Below are positions 49,401 through 60,600 of a DNA stretch of 64,000 nt, in pieces. Below the pieces are notes generated by a model. It searched no databases and was not told where the DNA came from. It worked only from the letters and a program-made list of their open reading frames with translations. The DNA is from Tubiluchus corallicola (lineage: Eukaryota; Priapulida; Priapulimorpha; Priapulimorphida; Tubiluchidae), in contig JAQGDQ010000175.1 in the NCBI GenBank assembly GCA_030141605.1, forward strand, positions 186,001-250,000, given 5' to 3'. A program made the position numbers and the translations under genes. Each line of letters begins with the position of its first letter. Position 1 is the stretch's first letter.

Positions 49401-51354
49401 AGCACTACTGCTGAACTTTGTGAAACCACATCAGAATTTCTTTGTGTTTCACTTACTACTCACATGTGCATTTAAGCAGTTAATTCAATTAATGGCCATA
49501 AATATTGTAGAAGGCATTTAAATTACAAATTTTCACTGATGCTAAATTTTAAAGTTAACACCTGAAATAAATTTTCGCTCTGAGTACATTTTTTAATAAA
49601 GTTCTTATTTTGTCATTTAGTGTCTAATACGATCAGAATAAACACTTATGGTCATTAATCTCTCCAAAAATGCTTTCTTTATTTAATTTTGACTTCTACA
49701 ATCAGTCTTAAATTCATCGCTTGTTGCGGCAATTGTCATGCCATCATATCAGATTAGGTCTGAGATCGGATATCTGATCGGCCAATAAGCAAAAATAATC
49801 TGATCAGATTGAAAGAAGTTTGACATCCCTGGTTGTAGCAAGATTGGCCCTGGTGCATCATTAAGACTATACAGCAATTTTGGTTGTGCTTTTTTCATTT
49901 TTAACTTTACTTCTTTTGTTAGGTGTTCAAAGCAATTCAGGATGGCGTAGATCGTGCTAATAAAATGGCCGTATCTCGTGCGCAGATCGTACAGAAGTGG
50001 AGAATTCTACCTGGCGACTTTTCCATACCTGGTTTTGAATTAGGTATACCTTTTGCTTTGTTCTGCTGTACTTAATTTGTTATTATTTTATTTCTTCATG
50101 TTAATGTGATTATGTGTTTCTGTAATCTGCTTAGTCAAAACTCAGGAATCATACATAGATTTTATATACATAAGGCAACACAGTTACCCATAAGCACCTC
50201 GTAACAAATACCACAAACAATTTTGTTATATACTTGTGCTTCTTGGCTACTTGTGAATATTTCCTATTTTCAGCTTGCTCTGCTGTTTACAGTACAACAC
50301 TATAGCAAACATGGTTATTGTGCACACATTGGTAATGCGAACTCACAAAAAAGAACAAACTTTCTTCATTCGTTTAATTAATATAATCGCTTTCATTACA
50401 GCGTACTCGGTTATTGCGTATTGCGGACTTTTTGTTGGGCCTATTGCCTGTTTATAATGTATTTAGTTTTTATTGCATACTTTGCCTTTGCTAGCTGTTT
50501 GCAAATTTATTAATGGTTAAATTTAAACCATCATTCTTGGTGCTACAAAAACGTTGTTAACATGCAAATGATGCACTATGCAGAGTTGTTAACACGTCGT
50601 ATCTTAAGGTCATTTTGTCTATTTAGCTGTATTAAAACAATGAGTCACTCCTCCGGGGGTTTCGTGTTTTAAGTACTTAAATTGGCAGCTCACTCCTAAG
50701 ATGAGATGTTTCATCAAGTGATGAATACTACTGCAATTACTTTGCAAAAACTCATACAAGAGCGAAACAGAAATTTTATGCTGCGAAAACTGACTTACTT
50801 TTTTAATCTCATTGATTTTATACTTTATCACATAAGTTACAACTGAAAGTGTGCATGCAATTTAATATGAAACATTCATTAATTTTTAGTTTATTGAAGT
50901 CAAATAAACTACTTTTCATCGAATTTGAATATACTAGAAAGTAGGTGATTTTTGATAGCACATTCCAAAAGCACTTTACATCCTCTATGAAGCCAGATAT
51001 TGTACTTTATTTGTGCAAGTTAATTAATTGCTTGCCCATCTAGCAGTCGTATCCATATTATTAGTCCCATATGCTTATAAAGTAGCTCCGTTATAGAATG
51101 CTTTTTTCTGGGTCCCTAGCAGGTTCTCTGTAATGATATTATACTGTATTTCAATTTAATAGTTTCTATACAGTACTTATTTTTAACTTTTATTTTTCAA
51201 ATGATTAATAAAATATATTTAAACTTTTGTTACCGTAGCAAACTTAATAACTAAATATGTTGACTTGTTGTTCGTAGGTCCAACACTGAAGTTGCGTCGG
51301 CCGATCGTGCACAAGAAATACGCGGACATCATTAATGAAATGTATGCAGAGTAG
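37478..51354 (+). CDS. ACSBG: Bubblegum-family long-chain/very-long-chain acyl-CoA synthetase, 16-exon mRNA plus one alternative exon
   Basis: An ATP-dependent enzyme that activates fatty acids to acyl-CoA through an acyl-AMP intermediate. Exons: 37478-37512, 38390-38550, 40591-40838, 41115-41203, 41325-41523, 42251-42400, 42622-42729, 43828-43896 (8a) or 44040-44108 (8b), 45009-45190, 45602-45789, 46550-46659, 47288-47430, 47944-48091, 48484-48612, 49923-50043, 51278-51354. All junctions are GT-AG and in phase, giving 718 aa (vertebrate ACSBG1/2 are about 670-720). Motifs are [11 protein letters not shown] (277-287, P-loop), [10 protein letters not shown] (321-330), [10 protein letters not shown] (467-476), GWLHSGD (540-546) and [20 protein letters not shown] (562-581). 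The bubblegum subfamily is indicated by the last motif and the C-terminal [15 protein letters not shown]. The predicted N-terminus MGGRHSKS fits N-myristoylation. ATTAAA at 51632-51637 is a weak poly(A) candidate. I cannot choose between ACSBG1 and ACSBG2. Confidence 0.94.
41915..42022. repeat. TG/TATG-rich simple repeat
   Basis: Alternating purine-pyrimidine tract (GTATGTATGTA, TGTGTGTTTGTGTGCATGCG) in ACSBG intron 5. It explains the long low-complexity frames on both strands. Confidence 0.9.
42890..43410 (-). pseudogene. LINE 3'-end remnant inside an ACSBG intron
   Basis: On the minus strand one frame reads [17 protein letters not shown], then [16 protein letters not shown], the usual C-terminal end of CR1/L2-type ORF2 proteins (FF..R....WN.LP...V.A..INSFK). 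It is followed by non-coding 3' sequence that recurs at 55205-55419 and 55888-56010. It is antisense to the gene and decayed. Confidence 0.75.
43828..43896 (+). CDS. ACSBG alternative exon 8a (acyl gate segment, ancestral-like)
   Basis: A 69-nt, phase 0-0 exon encoding 23 residues that begin [10 protein letters not shown] and end IAQPDALK. Acceptor GTTTCAG, donor AAG|GTTTGT. It closely resembles the same segment of vertebrate bubblegum enzymes (AAQM.DIW.PI......AQ.DALKGTLV). It is one of two same-length alternatives; the other starts 143 bp downstream of its end. Confidence 0.9.
44040..44108 (+). CDS. ACSBG alternative exon 8b (duplicated, diverged)
   Basis: Also 69 nt and phase 0-0, encoding 23 residues that begin [10 protein letters not shown] and end FAAPDALK. 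Eleven of 23 residues match exon 8a. Acceptor GTTTCAG, donor AAG|GTTTGA, no stop codon. Use of either exon keeps the protein at 718 aa. Inclusion of both would also stay in frame but would duplicate the segment, so mutual exclusion is expected. Expression is not shown by the sequence. Confidence 0.8.
48760..49831. mobile_element. hAT-like non-autonomous element (about 1.07 kb) in an ACSBG intron
   Basis: The left end GAGGGATGAGCCGATCAG and the reverse complement of the right end, CAGGGATGTCAAACTTC, are inverted, with GATCGG/CCGATC words inside both ends. The flanks GTCATAGC (48752-48759) and GTTGTAGC (49832-49839) match 6 of 8, an aged 8-bp target duplication. No transposase frame remains. 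Confidence 0.75.
50283..50460. repeat. Dispersed repeat, copy 2 of 2
   Basis: Similar to 5641-5825 in the same orientation. Here it lies in the last ACSBG intron. Shared words include TATAGCAAACAT and TACTCGGTTATTGCGTA. Confidence 0.6.
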
Positions 51355-53780
51355 GGAAAGCTCATTAAATGTTGTGATATAGAATTGTAAAAAAAAATTT
51401 GCTGTTTTTTGCCCACTCGTAGCAGAATTTATTTTTCTATACAGTATCTTATACAAGAAAATTTAAAATTTCCATTTTTGCATACATACATATACATATT
51501 GCATATACATCAAGCAGTGCTTGAATTTCCAGTATAAATGGTAAGTGGGTAAAAATAATGGCCTATATTTTCCTTGTTATTTGTTGAACATAAAAATACG
51601 TACAATATATACGGTGAATTTATACCATTCTATTAAATGTGCTGCCACCTTTTGTTTCAAATTCTGTAACGTTACCCAATATCTTTAGCAGAGACATAAA
51701 ATTTTTGTAATAATTTTCTGCATAACTAACATTATTCACTGTTTATTGCATAAAAGTATGTGTAGATTGTTTTATAACATTTCTTGTGCAAGTGTGACAC
51801 TGTCCATTTATTTGGTTAAATATTCAGAATGACAGTCCAGCTGATTTTTTATATAAACATTCCTGATTTTTCGTACTTGTTTGTAAAGCGTGATAATTAT
51901 TTTGTACAGATGTTTGAATAATTATTTTTAAACCAGTTTTTTCAAATACTGTACTGTTGATAGTTAATGGCATATGTAAAAAATAATGAGAAAATTTGTC
52001 TGAAATTCTACCAGTTGATGCCTTCCTTTAACTTCTATTTTGTAAGAAAAATTTATGACATCAAAGAAAAACAGGTTTTTCACAATGATACAAAATCTTT
52101 TTCTTGTATTTGGTATTTGTTTGATGAGTTAAGTTGCATGTACATCCTGAAACTATGTTTAATGTGTCCACTTAAAACTGAGATTGTCAGGTAGAAGAGC
52201 GGACAGTAAGGGGTAGTACTCGACTTGGATTTGCATGTCACGGACAACAAATCTTAACTGGAGCTTGTAATAAGTGATTTGAACTTGACTCGGGCTCGAA
52301 ACAGTGATTAACTATTGGTTTGACTGTTAGCACCTGTGGGGGACATTGACTAACATTCTTATTCGTCGCATTTATCATATTACGTATATATCCTCTTCAT
52401 GATGAAATTGTATTTTTGAAAGAAATGCTGTCAAAAAAATTTTCCAGAAATTTACAAAATTTCTAAATCAAAGTAAGCAAAAAAGCAAAATGTCATGCAC
52501 AATAATCCCGAAAAAGTTGTCTTTATCGTAGTTCTTTTTACTGTTACAAAATTTCAAATTAGTATGCCCCCAATCAACTACTCATAATTTTAAAATTGAG
52601 TTATAGCGTGCCATTTTAACTTCCAGTACAGCATTCCCACGTTATCACCAACATTTTGTTTTCAAATTATGTTGAGACTTGCCCCTGTAGTGCTGCTGAG
52701 CACCTTGACAAAACTTCTAAACATTTGATAGCAAGATCATGTGCTCACCTGGAATCTTTCCTTAATTTTGTCACTAATGTTAGCGTTTTCAACTCTATAA
52801 CTCTATTTTTTATCACGCCAGTAATACTGAACACAGAGTTTATCACAACAGTAATACTGAATCAAGTATTAATAATTTCAATATTATTACATGTGTAACT
52901 GTTGAACCTTTCTTCCTTCAAGGAAACTACGTTATGCAGTTCTATATTTACTATAATTATCACTATTGTACTACTATACACTTCTCTGTTATGTTTCTAT
53001 CCACCCCTCTGTTGTTATTGATTCGTTGGAACAAGTTAATAGGCTTCTATGTAGTAACAAGTGATTAACTCTCTTAATTTATAAGCACCTTTGTTGCTGT
53101 AGTTAGTTCTTCCTAGTGATTTCACTGACTTCTTCGTGCTAAAGTCACATTACACCAGCAGGTGTTGAAACAATATCTGGAAATTTTGCTGCATTGTAAA
53201 TAAATTTGTGTGATTTTTGTACTTTGTCCAGTGCTAGTGTTTATTTTGTTCTCTCATTATTTTCGACGCCTTTCGAGGAAGATGTTACAGGTAGGCAGAA
53301 GTTTGACAAAGATGGCTTTAGTCGTAGTGACACAAAAAAGCTGGAATGAACTAAAATTCCGCGGGTTCGGTTAATATCGATCGATCGTTTGAGTCTGGAA
53401 ATCGTCGACGACCTCAACGTGATCACTTCAGTTCAAGTTTTCAATTGTTAATTTATTATTTCTCACTGCTATTTTGTATTTTTTTGCAAAAAATTGTTCG
53501 ATTGTTATAACTAATACAAAACATAACGGTCTGAAACTTGTTGCCGCTAGTATAACATGGACTATCTTGAGCTTGAAGAAATGAAACTAACCAATGCAAA
53601 CAGTGGTAACCTAGTACTAGTAGTAGTACTATAATATTACTTTAGTAATAACTTGAAATATGGGGTGCCCATGGCATTGAATAGTTTAGTAACGTTGGCT
53701 TTGAGCGCGCCTGTCTCGTTGTACTTTTAAAATCACTTGTGTGTTCTGAAGGTGTTACGTTATTTGGGAGACGATTCTAT
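51355..53780. other. ACSBG 3' flank and intergenic DNA
   Basis: This holds the 3'UTR of the acyl-CoA synthetase. ATTAAA at 51632 and AATAAA at about 53189 are both possible ends. No further gene recognised. A small tandem duplication (TATCAC(G/A)(C/A)CAGTAATACTGAA) lies at about 52811-52862. Confidence 0.45.
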
Positions 53781-53783
53781 GAA

Positions 53784-54430
53784 CTAATCACATACATTGC
53801 AGCGTGATGATTGCTCGTTACTTCTAACATTAGGATAAAAAAGTTTATCACAATGTCCCCGACGAAAAGATCTAAAAAAGAAATCAGTTAACTGCAGTAC
53901 AGTATCATCATTCAGAATCTTGTATGCATTTATAGGGCCTCCGATTTTCTGTTTCAAAATTGACAAAATCCCGTTTCAAAGAATCGTCACCAAATCAATA
54001 GTACTTCATCTTTGTTCTAGAGAAAACACGGGTGATAAATCAATATAATGTGCCAAGCAAAGGCAATACTTCTGAAACGACTCACTGACTGTATGTAATA
54101 CCTAATGACTATACAACAAGACCATATTCCAGCAAAGGACAGGCCAAATTTTATGCAGGCCCTTAAAGGCAAAATGACAGGCGGATCTTTACTGATTACA
54201 GTTCGCTTTATCATACCTTTAAGTCTATTGGTTTTTCTTTCTAATTCAGCAATATGATCATAAAACTTCCAATCATTAAACGCAATCATCCATAAGTCTT
54301 TAAAGCTGGAAATGTTGCAGACTGTTTTATCATTAACTACATAAGTATGACAAACGTGACTACTCATACGTACCAAGACATACTTAACAGGCTTCAGCTG
54401 CAAAAACCCCCAAACCAGAGAATAATTCAA
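53784..54430 (-). pseudogene. LINE ORF2 C-terminal remnant
   Basis: The minus strand reads FKDLWMIAFNDWKFYDHIAE, then ERKTNRLKGMIKR, then RACIKFGLSFAGIW with YYIQSVSRFRSIAF, and in a second frame GGPINAYKILNDDTVLQLTD followed by RRGHCDKLFYP. This is the typical run downstream of the RT palm in CR1/L2-like elements (LGV..dl.w..H, K..R.LG..kR, LVRP.LEy...vW.p, iEsVQrr.tk, dlie.YKil, RGH..KLf). Frame changes show it is dead. The 137-codon open frame here is not a cellular gene. Confidence 0.75.
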
Positions 54431-55204
54431 AAAGTGTAATAGTAATCTTAATAATCACTGTGTGCAATGTTAGTGTGCATCCAATTTAGTGCGCACCATA
54501 TGTCAACACTATACAACAACAAATACAGGTTCTTTTGGGCATCTAACACTTTGCGTGGCTTCTCATTTTTGACGTTGCCTATCAACATGCAAGCTTCAAG
54601 TTTATGTCATTCAAACGACAAGTTTTAGATTTCCGTGAAAGCGTCGTTACAAAAATTGCCAATTGCCAACTTTGAGTTCTTCGTTATTTTTAACACTGGT
54701 CATAAAAAGTACTTTGATGGATGAGGTACTTTGTAGAATGATTACTTTTAGTCATGTCCCCTTTACTAGGCCCTATGCTTCAAATTTTGCAGTAAGGTAT
54801 ACATAATATTTCAGATTTGGGGCCTATAACTTGATATAGTTGCTTTTTTGCAGAAAAACTTGAGCTACTACTTGAATGTTCTATAACAGATTATGTTGTT
54901 TATGTGCTTGACACATATTATATTATCACATTTGTATAATCATGTATGATTATTTTAAGCAACTGAGCAACCATTTATACACGACGACAAGTTTTGGTTT
55001 ACGTAAATTATTGTAATTTGGCGATTGGAAGGTGTCGAGATATTGCTATCTTTTCAATACATTCTTCTTACATTTACTGCCCTGATTATATTTAATTGCT
55101 GCTTGGTTGTGCTTTTTTGTAGTCTACTGCAGTTTCAGTTTGGCTGCAGTTAGGCTTACTGTAAGTTCAGCTATGTTTCGGTTGGACCTACTGTAGTTTT
55201 AACT

Positions 55205-56010
55205 AACCTTTAACTCACCTTTGCAGCTACCCTCATCATTCTGACACTTGTTATGGTATTAATTTTGGTAGCCATTGTGTATATATCGTACACACATTTT
55301 CTAAACAACTTTTTTGTGGTGCTTGCACTTTAACTACTATGATTATAACAATTTTATACGTTATATACACTATGCACATAGAGCATACATATAGGCATCT
55401 ATAACTAATGGTACTAGTAGAGTAATACCTCTGTTGTCGACCGTCTCTGTACTCGTACAAATCGGTTTTCGATGTGAAAGTTCAAGTTGAAATTGTCTCT
55501 GCTCTCGACCAGAATTTCAGTACTCGACCAACCGCCAAACACATGATGAACGCATATGCGCCGAGCCGAGTAGAGCCGAGAGTAGCCAAGCACAACATTT
55601 GAATCACCTAACATCGCTAAGTGTTTTCTCCGCTTTTTTCATGCAGGAATAATTATGTTTTTCTTTCTAAGTAATTCTGTTATGTTTTTATTATCAGTTA
55701 TATCATATCTACTGCTTAGATAAACATTTTTGCATTATTATATTTTGTTTTAGTAATACTTTACAGTTCATTTGGTGCTTGAGAATGGATTATTTGCTTT
55801 TACATTATTGCTTATGTGAATAAATGATTATTTCGGTTTTCAAACACTTAGGAACGAATTATGGTCGAAAACAGAGGTGCTACTGTATCATACCGCAGAA
55901 AACTCAGTTTTTGCAGACTTGTTTCTCATGAATCCAATCTAGATTTCGTTATTCAATAGCATTAACATACGTTTGGATGGCCCTTTTAAACTGGATCTGT
56001 GGTAATGTTT
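55205..56010 (-). pseudogene. LINE 3'-end remnant, split by a pogo-like element
   Basis: Positions 55205-55419 and 55886-56010 together are collinear with the LINE remnant at 42890-43410, including TTTGCAGACTTGTTTCTCAT and the minus-strand HFK-AIQTYVNAI equivalent. The two halves are separated by the element at 55420-55885. Confidence 0.75.
55420..55885. mobile_element. pogo/Tigger-like miniature element (466 bp) with TA target duplication
   Basis: The left end GAGTAATACCTCTGTTGTCGA and the reverse complement of the right end, CAGTAGCACCTCTGTTTTCG, form inverted repeats flanked by TA on both sides (55418-55419, 55886-55887). It is inserted in a LINE remnant whose paralogue at 43 kb keeps the empty TA site. 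No transposase. Confidence 0.8.

Positions 56011-56015
<5 letters not shown>

Positions 56016-56046
<31 letters not shown>
56016..56046. repeat. (TA)n microsatellite
   Basis: Uninterrupted TATATA run. Confidence 0.95.
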
Positions 56047-56049
<3 letters not shown>

Positions 56050-56743
56050 GAAATTTTTGAAATTTCCCTGCAATTGTAGGTCTGTGTTTGTCCAGCGAGC
56101 ATTTATTATGCTGTTGTTATATAATGTGGTTAATGACAGTGAAAACATTTTGATAATACTGGTTTCTCATTACTGCCTTTGTTTTTTGTGACTAAATGCC
56201 TGGACTTTCAGCACTTTTTGTGTTGTGTATTAGTTGGTAGTGTGGGCATTGAAAACATGCCAGCAACAGACCTACATCCATACTAACTAACTATATCAGA
56301 TGTACAATGAGCAAAAGGATTCTGTACTGCCCAAATCTACAAAACTACATAAGCGAATTTTTAACATTTCATTTAGTTACTAACTCAAGATATGCAACCC
56401 TCATAATTATGGAAAGCGAAAAAGACAGATCACTGATTTGTTCTAGTCTAAAAGTATTTTTAAAGGTCATAATATTATTAACACTTTTGCACAACATTGT
56501 TTCTTATCACCACTGTTTTACAAGTGTACTACAAGTACACTTACAAGTTTTACTTTGTATTTATTATATACCTAAATCCTGCTTGGAATGCCGATTCCAG
56601 TTACAGTTTGATGCTGTTTTATTTTGCTGATCCTATTTTTTGTTTCAGATTCAATGACTTTCAGAAGAATCATACACATGATAGTATTAAACAAGTGAAC
56701 ATCCGTATAAATACAAAACTTTTTATTCAGTAACAAAGGAAAT

Positions 56744-57632
56744 ATGGAAGGTAGTCAGCCAAAAATCAAATTTCTAAAAAGGAAGGCTGAAACGTCGCAC
56801 GAAAATGATGCACAGATCTGTAATACGAAATTTAAAGGAGGTAACCTAGGTAGACACATCTTGTGATTAATACTGTAACTTTGTTTGCTCAGCAGCTTCT
56901 CTTTTAAAATTCGTATAATAGAACTATAACATTTTGACGCAGATTGTTCTATTAATCGTGAGTCTAGTAAATGGTGAGCCTACTGTACTAAAATTGAATA
57001 ATTCATTATTTAGTGTTATAGCTGCTTTAGTGAAATTGCAAAATATGTTAGTCAAAATAGAACTCTGTTCTATAGTGCTTGCAGTTTTTTCACAAACATT
57101 TATTAATACTAAGATTATTAAGCATCCCTTACAAAAACCAAATTGGGTGTCATTTAGATTGTAGAATATATTATAATTGTGAAGATAGCTTTCCAGTTGT
57201 TTGTGAATGTGTCATAACATTTTTGAAAAGACTCTTAGTCAGAAATGTATCTGCCCATCTATAATTGCCTAGGTTAGCATTTATCATATTGAGTGACTTG
57301 TCATTGGGTTTTTTCATATCGCAGATGTGTGTCAGTACAAACTGTGTGGCTATTCTGCTGAAAGGAAAGGAGAACGGGATGAAATGCAGGATGCATGTGT
57401 GATAATAGATGACTTTCTAAGTTGCTATTCAAATTCTCATCGTTCCATGTATGTTTGTTGGCATTTCGTTTCTCTAAAGACTGTTAATTTTTTTACATGT
57501 TTATTTAAAGTGATTCTTAAAAAAATGAATTGGTCATTGGCTTTGAACTTTTTACAGGTCAAGAACAAGAAGAAACTTGTCACAGCTACTAGACTTTTCT
57601 GACATTTTTAGTCTTTGCTTAATATTTTATTA

Positions 57633-57665
<33 letters not shown>

Positions 57666-60600
57666 GTTGTTGTTGCTGTTGTTGTTATTATTATTTTTAT
57701 TATTACTATTGTTATTGTTGTTGTTAAAACTTAGTAGAGAAGGATGATGTCAGGCACTGAAGCAAACTTTTTTTGAGGCTGAAAACTATTGTAGGGTTTT
57801 AGGTTCATATTAATTACTTAAAAAAACATGTTAGTAGGAAGCAGTGACATGATGTTTAAGTACCACTTTTGATGAGTTACCATTGTTATCATTACTACTA
57901 TATCTTAGTCAACAGATGGCATTCTATGCTGTATTCGATGGCCATGGAGGCGTGCATGCATCTTCATATGCTGCTGCAAATCTTCATCTGAACCTCGCCT
58001 CTAAACTTCCTGAAGGTGACCTAGCAACAATAGAAAAAGATATAAAGAGAGCATTTTTTGAAGCCTTCAAGAAAACTGATGAGGAATTTCTCAAAGAAGC
58101 ATCAAAAAAGTTTGTTTTGTTAAAGTTTTACTTTGATTTGTGCATATAACTACTGTTTGGGCAATTTTTTGTCCATCGAAAGTAATTTAAAACTTTTGTG
58201 TTGCGATCATAAGTAACTGGCAAATAAGGTTGAATTTGCACAAGACAGTTCTGGCTAATTTAGATCTTCTTGTTAGTTCCTACTAAATGTTATCCCTATG
58301 AGCTCACATTAAGCCCAACCTGTAACTCACTAAACATAACTGCTGTTTTTAGTTCCCAGAGATACTACTTAAGAAGAGTCAATCATATGAATGAATAACA
58401 CTTTGACTTTCCTGTATAAAACAAACTTTAGGATTTCCTGCTAATACACATGTAAGTGAAAACTTTAAGGAACTAGCAGTGAGCATCAAAGTTAGGCATT
58501 CTGTAAAGAAATAAAAGAGACTATACACTGATCTTTACAGACCATTACAGATTACGGAGCTTACAATGAAGAGAAAAATAGAGCTATTACACCTTGACAG
58601 CTGACTGGAAAGTACAACAGATCATTTTGGTAAAAACAACCATAAAGTGATCAGTGATTATGCATAATTTAAGTCCATAAATTTTAGTGTAAGATTTTAC
58701 ATTTGCTATATCAGAAACTTTGAAAGCAAAAGTGAAAGTTGATCAAAAAGCTGGATACCAAACTGAAGTTACTATTCTATGCATGAATGACGCTACCCAG
58801 TGAATTCCTGTGTGCCACTGTTATGCCATTGGAAGTTGGAAATTGTCCCAGCTTTAGGTCGAAGTATTGTTCTCATATTGTGAGCTAAGGTGTCACAGGT
58901 TTTGCTAGGTCACACACATCCATTGCTACCTAGTTCCCTGCTACGTTCTGCATTTAGTGACACGATTTTGTGACTGAACAATGGTTTACTGAGCTGTGGG
59001 AGGTCTTGCCCAATGAAGAACAATTAAATGTGTTAAAGGCGTGTTTGTGTTAATTAGTAATGTTTTCTTGCTTGTTTACTGTAATGTTAGGAGATCATGG
59101 TTACAGTTATTTGTAAACTTACATTATTTATACAATCATAATTTCTTTCGTACATTTTATTAATTGGTTGCGCAGCATGTCACTCAGTCCTGTGGTTAAT
59201 AGTCACATAGTCATTTTAATTAGTATTTGAATTGTTACATAGTTTCTTATTTTGCAGTTTAAGACTGTGATTAAAATAATTATTTTTGTAATTTAGCAAA
59301 CCCATTTGGAAGGATGGTTCAACTGCTGTTTGTGTGTTTCTTCTTAATGATTGTCTATATATTGCAAATCTTGGTGATAGCAAGGTTAGTATGCAATGTA
59401 CATTATTTATCTAGTACGTAACTACGTATGTGCTTGGAGTGGGGTAAATTGTTAATAGGGAAGTAATTTTCTGGTAAAGAATTTCACAAATAAAAACCTC
59501 GAGGAAAAGCTGTATGGTAAGCAGCTATTCTAGAAATTAGTAATGTTGAATGCAGAATGGGTACTGTAATCAAGCTGTTGGCATTTAGGAACAAATGACG
59601 AGAGCTTCTGCAAGCATCTACCATTAAATTTATAATAAAAGAGGCTTGTGTATCAAGATTTCTACAGTATGAAGCACTGCTCACTCAATATTACTGATTG
59701 AGTTTTCATTGGTTATGTAATCAACATTGGTTCTGGTTCTTGCTGTATGCTGGTATTATAACAAATTTGACTCTGTAATGATTGTTCGTATTCTTACAAA
59801 TAACACCGCTAATTGGCAAGTTACACGTCATAGTCTTTGAGGTGAAGTCGTCTCAAACAAGGATTAAATGAGCATTTTTATGACCAGTAATGCTACACAT
59901 GGTGTTACGTTAACCCCCAATTGTGTGACCTGTGAGTCCTGCCATCTTTCACTTTCAAGTACTGTTGTTTTTGCACCTTATCCAAATTTAGACAGCTGTC
60001 AACTGTGTCAATGAAAAGAGACATTCGTCTTGTTTGTGACTATAACCGCTTCACAACTAAGACCTATCTCAGGCTGCCAAAACAATTCAACATGTAGAAT
60101 GATTGGGTATGGTCAGGTTTGATAGGAAATGGATTATGTGAATGATTATGCTTATACATGCCACTAAGGCTGCACCTTCTAGCAAACTACAAACAGCCTA
60201 TTTGAACACTGAACCATCCTCTCAATAACCAGCTACTGACTTGTCAGCTCTGTTAATTCATAAAGATAGAGAAAGCTGAACACGTGTAGAGGAAGGCTAA
60301 AATAAAGTTAATACATGAACATAATGGTATGGTCAGGGACTTATCAAGACTTTTGAATGCCAGGCTGAGAGTTTTGTCCTGCCCATCTCTATTATGGTTG
60401 TTTATGTAATGAGCAGATCAAACAGTTACTTATGGGGTATTAGAGACACTATTAACCTAGTTTCTACATGGTCATTATAATTATTTGTATTTGCATAGAG
60501 TTTATATTCAGTCAGGCTGCACAGCTGCTCGTTGTGTAATATCTTGCACCTGTTCATTATGTTGCACTTATAGAAGCTACACTCAGTAACTGCCTGAGGT

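Noticed and set aside
54017-54430. 137-codon open frame on the minus strand, the second longest in the window
   Set aside because: Its sequence follows the C-terminal RT/thumb pattern of LINE ORF2 (FKDLW...HIAE, RACIKFGLSFAGIW), so it is a transposon remnant and not a host gene.
57883-57908. ILKAP exon 3 beginning at the ATG after ACAG (57920)
   Set aside because: That acceptor breaks the reading phase with exon 2. The acceptor CTTAG at 57904-57908 keeps phase and restores similarity to the family.
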